Shown in pieces: positions 1-8,147 of a stretch of DNA of 24,093 bases (position 1 is the first letter of the stretch; every line of letters begins with the position of its first letter). Position numbers and translations under genes: made by a program. Below the pieces are notes generated by a model that made no database searches, had not been told where the DNA came from, and saw only the letters and a program-made list of their open reading frames with translations. Source of the DNA: Hofstenia miamia (Eukaryota; Xenacoelomorpha; Acoela); the NCBI GenBank assembly GCA_004352715.1, contig SCFE01000027.1, positions 1,935,020 to 1,959,112 on the forward strand, written 5' to 3'.

Positions 1-119
1 TTAATATCGAAACAGTTCGTTTTTTAATGAAAAAGGCAAATTTGAAGTTATTTTTGATGACGTCATCATTGATTATTCATATGTTATTTAGCTAGCTACT
101 CTTGATAAATTCAAAAAAT
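1..119. repeat. Dispersed AT-rich repeat, subunit A, copy 1
   Basis: This stretch matches 1001-1119 almost base for base; I see only a few substitutions. It contains the palindrome TGACGTCA at 58-65. It is also a diverged relative of subunit B (146-373): both have a T-run, then a short spacer with GAAAAA, then ATTTTTNATGACGTCATC. It has no coding potential and runs off the left edge of the window. The family is not one I can name. Confidence 0.75.
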
Positions 120-145
120 CATATTAATGGCTTAACACACCAAAT

Positions 146-373
146 TATGTAATTTTAGTTCAAAATTTCTATATTAATTTTGAAAATATACCGTTTTTTT
201 CATGAAAAAAGCAAAATTTGGGGTATTTTTCATGACGTCATCTTCAAGCTTGAGGTTGACCCCCTACATGACCTTCAAATTTTCTGTAACTTAAAATATA
301 ATGTTTTTAGACCAAGTGGCACAATAAAATCACCCAATGAAGGTTTTATGTCAATTTCTTTAAAACCATGGGG
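146..373. repeat. Dispersed AT-rich repeat, subunit B, copy 1
   Basis: These 228 bases recur at 1523-1749 with only a few differences, including one single-base indel and the loss of CRE-like symmetry nowhere. TGACGTCA lies at 233-240. The open frame of 66 codons here has no recognisable domain and is treated as non-coding. The second copy runs into the N gap at 1750, so the right-hand limit of the shared unit is unknown. Confidence 0.8.
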
Positions 374-387
374 CGTTTGATGCACCC

Positions 388-420
388 TAATATATATATA
401 TACATACACATACATTCATA
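388..420. repeat. TA/CA-rich simple repeat
   Basis: A short run of alternating TA passes into ACATACACATACATTCATA. It separates subunit B from the 17-bp tandem array. Simple sequence; no function is evident. Confidence 0.7.
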
Positions 421-453
421 CCTCAACTATACCACCCGTAAGGTCCGAGCGAA

Positions 454-578
454 AGTGGCATAATAGCGAGAGTGACATAGTAAAGAGAGTTTATAACTGC
501 AGGTTTATTATCGTCGGGACTGAGGAAAAGTGACATAATAACGAGAGAGGCATAGTAGCGCGGCGACATAGTAGCGAG
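454..578. repeat. Degenerate 17-bp tandem repeat
   Basis: Five units are visible at 454-470, 471-487, 529-545, 546-562 and 563-578. Their consensus is AGTGACATAGTAGCGAG, with variants such as GGCATAATAGCGAG. A 41-bp stretch (488-528) separates the second and third units and may be two worn units. Bases just before 454 (GTCCGAGCGAA) look like a partial unit. The array stops at the single N at 579, so its true length is unknown. It is more GC-rich than its surroundings and has no convincing reading frame. Confidence 0.75.
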
Positions 579-579
579 N

Positions 580-968
580 TATGATGCCGGCAACCGACCA
601 AAGCATGGCCTTACAAAGAGCCTCTTGAATACTGATACACCCACCAGTGATATGCCCAGTGTTACTTGATGTCATGTCAAAAACCATATTTACGATATTT
701 TCTGCACAATCCCAGGAATCCAGAAGAGACATTGTTTTTTCGCATATGATTTCACCAGCTTTACAATCGGAACCACACGGATAACTTGGTGTACCCAATA
801 ACTTTACATCTTCTGAATTACCAACAAGAACCGCTAATCTTTCTTCGCTTTGTATTTGTTGGTCAATGTTGGCAATTTCTTGCCATCCCAATGTAGGGAA
901 GCCATGTCCGGAGCAGTCCATCCATCTTTAATAGAATTCGCCAATCGTTTGCGATGAGCAAAACACAC
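580..968 (-). pseudogene. Fragment of a transposase-like protein with an FD-T-SNTGH motif
   Basis: On the minus strand two frames join to give one conserved stretch. The upstream frame starts near 968 with RLANSIKDGWTAPDM and continues to about 845. The frame then shifts to read EERLAVLVGNSEDVKLLG, MSLLDSWDCAENIVNMVFD and SNTGHITGGC before ending at the N at 579. I recognise this pattern (acidic FD, SNTG, then a Cys/His-rich helix) from a widespread animal transposon-derived protein family. It probably has an RNase-H-like fold related to hAT-type transposases, but the family name is an inference. The expected downstream Cys-His-His segment is lost at the N. At least one frameshift marks it as a dead fragment. 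Confidence 0.5.
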
Positions 969-969
969 T

Positions 970-1119
970 TAATTATGTAATTTGAGTTCAAACATTCTAT
1001 ATTTAATATCGAAACAGGTCGTTTTTTAATGAAAAAGGCAAATTTGAAGTTATTTTTGATGACTTCATCATTGATTATTCATATGTTGTTTAGCTAGCTA
1101 CTCTTGATAAATTCAAAAA
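970..1119. repeat. Dispersed AT-rich repeat, subunit A, copy 2
   Basis: Positions 1001-1119 repeat 1-119, and 970-1000 add a left part (AATTATGTAATTTGAGTTC) that resembles the start of subunit B at 146. This shows that A and B are diverged versions of one unit. The CRE-like palindrome is mutated here (TGACTTCA). The copy ends at the single N at 1120. Confidence 0.75.
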
Positions 1120-1120
1120 N

Positions 1121-1522
1121 GAATATGCTAATAACCCAAAGAAACAAAACTCACAGAAACATACTATTTATTGCAAATATTCACAAATCCAATACCTTAT
1201 CAACTAAAGTACGATCGAGGATTGACTCGTGCAGTAAGATATGATCTACAATAACTGTTGAAAGTGTGCGCCATTCACCTGCAGACATAAACGAGCGCGA
1301 CGCTGCGCGTTTTGAAAAACACACTCAAGTTCATCAGCTTTGATGTTTTGAATAACACTAGTTATTTTCTGCTTCAGTTCATCCGTAGTTCGAGGATTGT
1401 CTGCATACACCGAGCCTTTCAATTTGCCCCACAAATAAAAGTCAGGAGGTGTTAAATCCTGTGATCGAGGTGGCTAATTTTTCTTGAAATGACTCTTGCA
1501 CTTTTTTGTGTATTTGCCACCA
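1121..1522 (-). mobile_element. Internally deleted mariner-type element
   Basis: Positions 1246-1476 encode, on the minus strand, the C-terminal end of a mariner-type transposase. It runs from PPRSQDLTPPDFYLWG, holding the third catalytic Asp, through to NGAHFQQLL and a stop at 1246-1248. Instead of continuing into the catalytic core, the sequence jumps at about 1476/1477 to the start of the coding region: 1477-1522 reads GGKYTKKVQESFQEK, which corresponds to residues about 19-34 of the neighbouring copy. Nearly the whole transposase between these points is missing. Positions 1254-1476 are identical to 1783-2005, including the premature TAG. The 1121-1245 portion looks like 3' untranslated sequence of the element, and no terminal inverted repeat is left at either edge. 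Either it is a genuine deletion derivative or an assembly chimera. Confidence 0.6.
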
Positions 1523-1749
1523 TATGTAATTTTAGTTCAAAATTTCTATATTAATTTTGAAAATATACCGTTTTTTTCATGAAAAAAGAAAATTTGGGGT
1601 ATTTTTTATGACGTCATCTTCAAGCTTGAGGTTGACCCCCTACATGACCTTCAAATTTTCTGTAACTTAAAATATAATGTTTTTAGACCAAGTGGCACAA
1701 TAAAATCACCCAATGAAGGTTTTATGTCAATTTCTTTAAAACCATGGGG
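1523..1749. repeat. Dispersed AT-rich repeat, subunit B, copy 2
   Basis: This is a near-identical copy of 146-373 with TGACGTCA at 1609-1616. It abuts the truncated mariner fragment directly at 1522/1523 and ends at the 33-base N gap. Confidence 0.8.
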
Positions 1750-1782
1750 NNNNNNNNNNNNNNNNNNNNNNNNNNNNNNNNN
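1750..1782. other. Assembly gap (33 N)
   Basis: Unknown bases. The gap falls between a copy of the dispersed repeat and a mariner 3' end, both of which are duplicated within 1.8 kb. The join may therefore be a repeat-induced patch. Confidence 0.99.
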
Positions 1783-2810
1783 ACTGTTGAAAGTGTGCGC
1801 CATTCACCTGCAGACATAAACGAGCGCGACGCTGCGCGTTTTGAAAAACACACTCAAGTTCATCAGCTTTGATGTTTTGAATAACACTAGTTATTTTCTG
1901 CTTCAGTTCATCCGTAGTTCGAGGATTGTCTGCATACACCGAGCCTTTCAATTTGCCCCACAAATAAAAGTCAGGAGGTGTTAAATCCTGTGATCGAGGT
2001 GGCTACAAACCACGAGAGATCACACAATCCCCAAAGACATCACCAACTGCGGCCATCCTGACACGAGCCGTATGTGCAGTTGCACCATCCTGCTGGAACC
2101 AGCCTTGTTGCTTTTCTTGCTCCGTCAATTGATCAAAAAATGGCTCCAGGATGTTATGAATGTAACACTCAGATGTGATAGTGTTTTCAAAAAAGATAGG
2201 TCCAATTATACGCTGACTTGACAAAGCACACCAAACACCAACTTTTTGATCGTGGAGTGGCTTCGGAAACAGAGCATGAGGATATACTGTAGACCACACT
2301 CTAGAGGTCTGACTGTTCATGTACCTGGACAAATGCAGCCATGCTTCATCACTGAAGAATGTATGGTTTAAAATGTTTTCACCTTTCTCTAGAATAAAAT
2401 TTTCAAACCACCGACAGAACTGTACACGTTTTTCTGAATCCTGAGGCTGCAGTTCATGAACAACACGCACTTTATATGGAAAGAATTTAAGTTGATGCGC
2501 TGCTCGGTGAGTTGATGTTAGAGATATCCTAGTTTCTTGAGACAAACTTTCGTGGGCTCCTCTGCAGTTTGTTGGTAACATTCTGTAAGAATGTATCTGT
2601 AACGACTTTTGGGCGGCCACTTTTGGGTTGGTCTTGAACACTTCCAGTTTCTTTGAACTTATGCAACAAAGCAGAAACACAATTTGGATGCGGCAAACGT
2701 TCTGCACCAAATTTTTTTTGAAATGACACTTGCACTTTTTTTGTGTATTTACCACCATCTCAGAAAACATTTTCAACAATAAAAACCCTTGCTTGTAAGG
2801 TAAGCACCAT
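1783..2810 (-). pseudogene. Mariner-type transposase with N-terminal helix-turn-helix, broken
   Basis: The start is ATG at 2810 (MVLTLQARVFIVENVF), typical for the arthropod DUF4817/helix-turn-helix mariner group. An in-frame TGA follows at codon 17. The DNA-binding part then reads KFKETGSVQDQPKSGRP. A stop and frameshift near 2528 break the chain. The catalytic domain continues in another frame with FFPYKVRVVHELQPQDSEKR, FFSDEAW (first Asp), WFQQDGATAHTA (second Asp) and PPRSQDLTPPDFYLWG (third Asp, about 38 residues after the second), so the catalytic triad is of DDD rather than DDE type. A TAG replaces the Trp expected just before PPRSQDL. In the family this enzyme cuts and pastes the element at TA sites. 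This copy has at least three lesions and its last residues fall in the gap. Confidence 0.85.
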
Positions 2811-2936
2811 TTTAAAGGGTCCCTGAAACAAAGGAATATGTTTAAAAAATGCACATTAAAATATGAAAATGAAAATTTATAGAAAACTGAAAATGTATGA
2901 AAATGTTTAGTGCACTGTTTCTTTTGGAACACCCTG
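1783..2936 (-). mobile_element. Mariner-type (Tc1/mariner superfamily) element, decayed
   Basis: The right end is visible: GGAACACCCTG up to 2936, followed by TA at 2937-2938, the dinucleotide target of this superfamily. In element orientation it begins CAGGGTGTTCC. The left end and its inverted repeat are lost in the N gap at 1750-1782. Bases 2811-2936 are the 5' leader and 1783-2810 carry the broken transposase described separately. The element is recognisable but cannot make a full protein. Confidence 0.8.
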
Positions 2937-2938
2937 TA

Positions 2939-3915
2939 TATACCGCACTTCCAAATTCTGAGTATTGATTGGTCACTAACATTATGTATTGAAACTGCTC
3001 GTTAAGCATTGTAAATGTTCGTTCTCTGAGTAGAGCCTTCATACCAAAAATGTTCTTCCTGCTTACAGCAGACAGTGATTCTGATGAATGTGGTAGTGTG
3101 AGAATACACATAAACGTTTTACTATGATTCGTTGCCAACAAGTAATGAAGATAGAAAATTTTATCAATTCCTTAAATGCACTATTGTGTGTCATTTCCCT
3201 ACGATTTTGTCCATTTTTTAAAGCTATTTTCTTATATAGTCTCTCAATTTTTTTTCGATAGTTCTCCTACGAATAATTGGTATTCAGGATCTTTTCCATA
3301 TCCCTTGAACAGTTTCAACTGTGTTGCCAATTATCCCATAGACATTTGGTGCCTTCTTAGTTAATTAATTTATTGCTTTCATTTTTCTAGAAACTTAATA
3401 TGCTTCATAATACCAATAATTGTTGGTAGCATATTAGAAGAAACTTTAGATGACTCACCATAAATTGGGCACATGGTACTGGAACGCGTTGCCACCATGA
3501 CTGAAGATGAGTAAATAAAACTGCGTGTTTTAATTCCCGTCAAAAGTGAGATAAAAACAAAGTGAGATTTACACAGTAGTTAAGTTGCTGCAGAATTCTG
3601 CAATTTCCTATAAGTGTGTATCATGTTCATGTAGGTGGAGCTACTCAATTACAATCTTGACTAAAAATACAAAAAATAATTTCAGAAACACATTTTCGAA
3701 ATGCCAGACTGCTTCATAACTATAAGTTAAAGATTAATTTTGAAAAAATGATACTAAATAATGATTGAGCCACAAAATAGGGATTAGTGGTGTGCGCCAC
3801 CTGAAGATTACACTAAAAACATTTCATTTTTTGCCAGTAAGGTAAGATAATGGTGGGTCATATTTTTTTCACTACCGCTATCTAATTCTCCAAAAAAATT
3901 TTTTTGAATCACCCT
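2939..3915. other. No gene recognised; possible transposon terminus at 3900-3915
   Basis: Both strands hold only short open frames without recognisable motifs; the minus frame over 2842-3141 runs across the mariner end and is not a gene. Close to the gap, GAATCACCCT reads on the minus strand as AGGGTGATTC, resembling the AGGGTGTTCC terminus of the mariner element at 2936. A related element may therefore end here, but its partner end is not visible. Confidence 0.4.
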
Positions 3916-4915
3916 NNNNNNNNNNNNNNNNNNNNNNNNNNNNNNNNNNNNNNNNNNNNNNNNNNNNNNNNNNNNNNNNNNNNNNNNNNNNNNNNNNNNN
4001 NNNNNNNNNNNNNNNNNNNNNNNNNNNNNNNNNNNNNNNNNNNNNNNNNNNNNNNNNNNNNNNNNNNNNNNNNNNNNNNNNNNNNNNNNNNNNNNNNNNN
4101 NNNNNNNNNNNNNNNNNNNNNNNNNNNNNNNNNNNNNNNNNNNNNNNNNNNNNNNNNNNNNNNNNNNNNNNNNNNNNNNNNNNNNNNNNNNNNNNNNNNN
4201 NNNNNNNNNNNNNNNNNNNNNNNNNNNNNNNNNNNNNNNNNNNNNNNNNNNNNNNNNNNNNNNNNNNNNNNNNNNNNNNNNNNNNNNNNNNNNNNNNNNN
4301 NNNNNNNNNNNNNNNNNNNNNNNNNNNNNNNNNNNNNNNNNNNNNNNNNNNNNNNNNNNNNNNNNNNNNNNNNNNNNNNNNNNNNNNNNNNNNNNNNNNN
4401 NNNNNNNNNNNNNNNNNNNNNNNNNNNNNNNNNNNNNNNNNNNNNNNNNNNNNNNNNNNNNNNNNNNNNNNNNNNNNNNNNNNNNNNNNNNNNNNNNNNN
4501 NNNNNNNNNNNNNNNNNNNNNNNNNNNNNNNNNNNNNNNNNNNNNNNNNNNNNNNNNNNNNNNNNNNNNNNNNNNNNNNNNNNNNNNNNNNNNNNNNNNN
4601 NNNNNNNNNNNNNNNNNNNNNNNNNNNNNNNNNNNNNNNNNNNNNNNNNNNNNNNNNNNNNNNNNNNNNNNNNNNNNNNNNNNNNNNNNNNNNNNNNNNN
4701 NNNNNNNNNNNNNNNNNNNNNNNNNNNNNNNNNNNNNNNNNNNNNNNNNNNNNNNNNNNNNNNNNNNNNNNNNNNNNNNNNNNNNNNNNNNNNNNNNNNN
4801 NNNNNNNNNNNNNNNNNNNNNNNNNNNNNNNNNNNNNNNNNNNNNNNNNNNNNNNNNNNNNNNNNNNNNNNNNNNNNNNNNNNNNNNNNNNNNNNNNNNN
4901 NNNNNNNNNNNNNNN
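3916..4915. other. Assembly gap (1000 N)
   Basis: Exactly 1000 unknown bases, which suggests a placeholder rather than a measured length. The apparent long open frames across it are artefacts. Confidence 0.99.
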
Positions 4916-4964
4916 TTCTTCATTTCCATGGCCACATTCTTCAGCACTCCCCATGAGCCTGCAT

Positions 4965-5905
4965 ACACTAAGCTATTTAGGTGTACCCCAAGGAACTGTA
5001 CTAGGCCCTATTCTATTTGCACTATACATAAATGATATTTCAAAATCCTTGACAAATTGAACTATTTACCAATACGCAGATGATACTTGTATATTACGAA
5101 CAGCAAAAATCCTTTTGAGGCAGTGACCAGACATTTGACAAAAGATATTACAAATTTCGTAACATATTTCAATTGTAATAAACTATAAATTCATTGTGAC
5201 AAAACTAAATTTATCCAAAGAATAAAGAATGTTTACTGACAATATTAATATTAATGTTTGTGATACTGAAATTATTCAAAGCACATGTGTAAATTACCTT
5301 GGTGTACTAATAGACAATGACATAAAATTAGAAAATTTCCTTTTCCAAAAATTATAAAAGATGGCACTTGGAGTCAAATATTTGTACAATCTGCATAATG
5401 TAGGAAACACCTTTCATATAGAACTAATTAAATCATTAGTGCTGAGTCAATTTAATTACTGTGCATTTCTCTTTCAAAATATAACATTGCAAAGACGTTC
5501 TCACTATCAAAAATTTTTAACTGGTCATTTAGAACACTGAATTATATTGAAAAGCATGATTCTATTTCGCAATTAAGAACATCAAATGATATTTTAGCCC
5601 CGAGTTACTTTATTCAGTATCAATTTTTATGTATTATTCATAAATTTATTCATGAATAAAATTCATTAAGTTTTCTCAATAATTTCATTACAATCAATAA
5701 AAGGAATGAAACACTTTTTAGTTTCAATAATTGTTAAGATGCATTTTTCTTCAGATGATCAATCTTATGGAATAATTTAAGTATCGATATAAAATGTGAG
5801 AAAAATTATAAACACTTCAAGAAAAATATCAAACTAATTTTATGGAATAAACAAAAACTATTGGGCGTTGATAATAAACTCAATGCATGGTCGAATTATT
5901 TTTAA
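4965..5905 (+). pseudogene. Non-LTR retrotransposon reverse transcriptase, 5'-truncated and decayed
   Basis: Right after the gap the plus strand reads LGVPQGTVLGPILFALYIND, a standard reverse transcriptase block. A stop (TGA) and then YQYADDTCI follow, the latter containing the catalytic Asp pair. Further on, in shifting frames, come NYLGVLIDNDIKLE, LGVKYLYNLHNVGN and SLVLSQFNYC, the usual thumb and connection blocks. The C-terminal part LWNNLSIDIK...FKKNIKLIL lies at about 5765-5850. The order and wording fit the Jockey/CR1-like branch of LINE elements, whose reverse transcriptase copies the element RNA at a nicked target. The upstream endonuclease and palm N-terminus would lie in the N gap. 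Several stops and frameshifts make it inactive. The clade assignment is tentative. Confidence 0.8.
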
Positions 5906-6188
5906 GACTGCCATTAATTAATAATGCATATGTAAATAGATTTGTAAGTATTTATGTCATGTGTTAGTTTGTAGACATTATATTATATATGTCATATTAA
6001 TTTGTAGTTAATTATTTGTTTATATTTTATTTTATTTGTCACGTGTTAGTTTGTAGATTTTTTGTATACATATATTGAGCAATAAATTTGCTTAGACTCT
6101 TAGTATTGTCAATATTAATGAAAAAAACAATTTTAACTAGTTGCACAGATTTATAAAACTGCGAATCATATGAAACTTGACTGTGATA
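5906..6188 (+). other. Probable 3' end of the non-LTR element
   Basis: AT-rich sequence without coding potential. It holds a 21-bp direct repeat, TGTCATGTGTTAGTTTGTAGA at 5955-5975 and a one-mismatch copy at 6037-6057, plus an AATAAA near 6080. It is most simply the 3' untranslated tail of the retrotransposon. The Tc1-like element begins directly after it. Confidence 0.4.
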
Positions 6189-6190
6189 TA

Positions 6191-7786
6191 CAGTACTGGA
6201 AATATGTATTCGACCACCTTGTTGTTTTGAATAAATAATGAAAATTCATTGGATAAAGTGTGCCTAAGATTACAACTAACTGTTACTTTGACTGAGAAAG
6301 GAAAATCTGTATGTCTAATACCATAAAATATGTAGAAGAACCATTGGCTCTTACTTTTTAGTCAAAATTAGGAAACCTCTTTTGGAAAAATTTATTCGGC
6401 CACCTGAAAAAATTTGAATAAATGAGCAAATCCGAAAAAAATAAATTCAAAATAAGATACTTAAATGAATAATTGATGCAATATAAGCACTTAGCAAAAA
6501 CGTTTCTCTTTTAATATTTTGTAGGGTTTCCCTTTCAGAGAATAACAGCTTCTTGTCGATCAGGTATTGAGGCAAAAAGTCTTTCAATAAAGCTGTTGGG
6601 TATTGAATAAAATTCTTTCTTTATTGCACTCCACAGCTCATCTTCAGTGTGAAGAGTATGCTGTCCAATTGATATATGAACTCTTTCCAAAATTTTCGAT
6701 AATTCTAATATCAGGTCCGTCAGCAAGGATAGCAACAACATTATTGTGGAAGAAGTTTTTCATTTATTTTGAGGTACGACATGGACCACCATATTGAATA
6801 ACTTGTAAGAAGATGCAAGAGTTCTCTTTTTAGAATCCGAGCATATTAAGTAGCTCGAAGAGTACCAATCTTGCAAAAGCCACACTTCCATAGTACACCC
6901 CATGACATTACAGACTTCCTACCATACTTCAAGGTCCTTGAATAAATTGAGGAAAGAATTTGAACTCCTGCCCAGCTGAGCTCTTTAACAACATTCTTGT
7001 GATGGGTATAGGTCAAATCTTGACTCATCTGAAAATATAACACTCGACCAATGTTCAGGTGAATTGTCTCGCATTAATTTGTCCCATCTCAGCTGGCGTA
7101 ATCTTTGCTTTGAGGTTAAGAATGGCTTTCTTGGTGCCACGAAAGTCTCAATTCAGTACTTCTTCAGGATGTTTCGTACAGTTTTTGCTATCACAAGATG
7201 ACCATCAGCAGATTCCTTGCAAAGTTCCTCTGAAATCTTCCTGGGATTTCGCTTTGAAAAGCACACAATAGGTGATTGTGAGGTTTAGAGGTCTTCTTTG
7301 GCTTTCCGGACTTTGGCTTGGGGGCAATGATGTTTTCAGATATCCCCGACAGCACTTCGAGATCGCTCTACAAGGCGTGATGTATTACGTTGATTCATCC
7401 CATCCAAATGTTTGGAGATAATCAACTCGCTGATGGTAAGAGGTACATAACCGGCCCTCATATATGGCGAAGAAAGATTGTCACTAGACAATTTCAATAT
7501 AAATAAAATGAAAATAGCTCAATCAATGAAATTTTTTTACAGATTCTCATATTTGATCTGAAGTGGCAGAATACTTTTTTCCACGAAAAGATTAGCTAAC
7601 TGAAAGTATTGTAGCATTTCTCCTTGAGATTTAAAGTAAACAGTGACAATTATGTCTTAATATTGATGACTTCCTCTTTCTGCAACACCAAATCTAATTA
7701 AGAAGTACCTACGACATTCTTGGCGTCTATTTCTTAGAAATATTTATGACAAATCATGGGTGGCCGCATTCTTTTTTCCTGTGCTG
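6191..7786 (-). mobile_element. Complete Tc1-like element with two-tier inverted repeats
   Basis: The outer ends match as inverted repeats. The left one is CAGTACTGGAAATATG from 6191 through ATTCGACCACC. The right one, read on the minus strand from 7786, is CAGCACAGGAAAAAAG through ATGCGGCCACC. TA flanks both sides (6189-6190 and 7787-7788), as expected for TA target duplication. A second, inner pair sits about 190 bp inside each end: 6378-6406 (CTTTTGGAAAAATTTATTCGGCCACCTG) and 7559-7590 in inverse orientation (CTTTTCGTGGAAAAAAGTATTC then TGCCACTTCAG). This inner-plus-outer layout is the IR/DR arrangement known from Tc1-type elements, where each arm holds two transposase-binding sites. The total is 1596 bp, a typical Tc1 size. 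The transposase inside is broken. Confidence 0.85.
6511..7461 (-). pseudogene. Tc1-like transposase, broken
   Basis: Translation from ATG at 7461 stays in one frame for the first half, interrupted only by stop codons. It reads LTISELIISKHLDGMNQRNT and RSRSAVGDI (paired-type helix-turn-helix), then CFSKRNPRKISEELCKE, KTVRNILKKY, and SPEHWSSVIFSDESRFDLY with the first catalytic Asp. A frame change then gives GRKSVMSWGVLW. The end is TEDELWSAIKKEFYSIPNSF and GNPTKY with a stop at 6511-6513, the usual Tc1 C-terminus. The segment that should carry the second catalytic Asp and the third acidic residue is badly eroded. About 317 codons fit the roughly 340 of an intact family member. Multiple stops and a frameshift make it dead. 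Confidence 0.85.
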
Positions 7787-7788
7787 TA

Positions 7789-8147
7789 TCTCTCCTTACC
7801 AATGGTAATTCTATTAAAAAGAGCATGATAATCCTAAACACCAAACTGTGCTATTCATCTGCAAATTACAATTAAGTGTTAATTTTTTTCTAAGAAAATA
7901 TACAATTTGAATTAACATTAAAAACACATAACTAAAATATCTAAAACTACAAATCCTGTAAAAATTTAAATTCCTTTGCGTCACTGGTCTAAATTATAAA
8001 TTTAAAACAGAGAAGGCATTACACAATTAAGAGAATTTAAAAATTCATGAATAGTATGAGGAATTATTTATATGTACTGAATTATTTTTTAAAAACTGAC
8101 AAACTTCACTAATGGAAAAATTCGTCCATGAATATGAATAATATATT
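7789..8147. other. Intergenic, no feature seen
   Basis: AT-rich sequence between the Tc1-like element and the stop codon of the minus-strand GTPase gene. It must hold that gene's 3' untranslated region. No textbook AATAAA is obvious on the minus strand close to the stop, although ATAAATAAT lies about 80 bp downstream of it. Confidence 0.5.

Noticed and set aside
2842-3141. 99-codon minus frame
   Set aside because: It crosses the mariner terminus at 2936 and has no recognisable domain.
3808-4968. Very long open frames on both strands across 3916-4915
   Set aside because: They consist almost entirely of Ns and carry no information.
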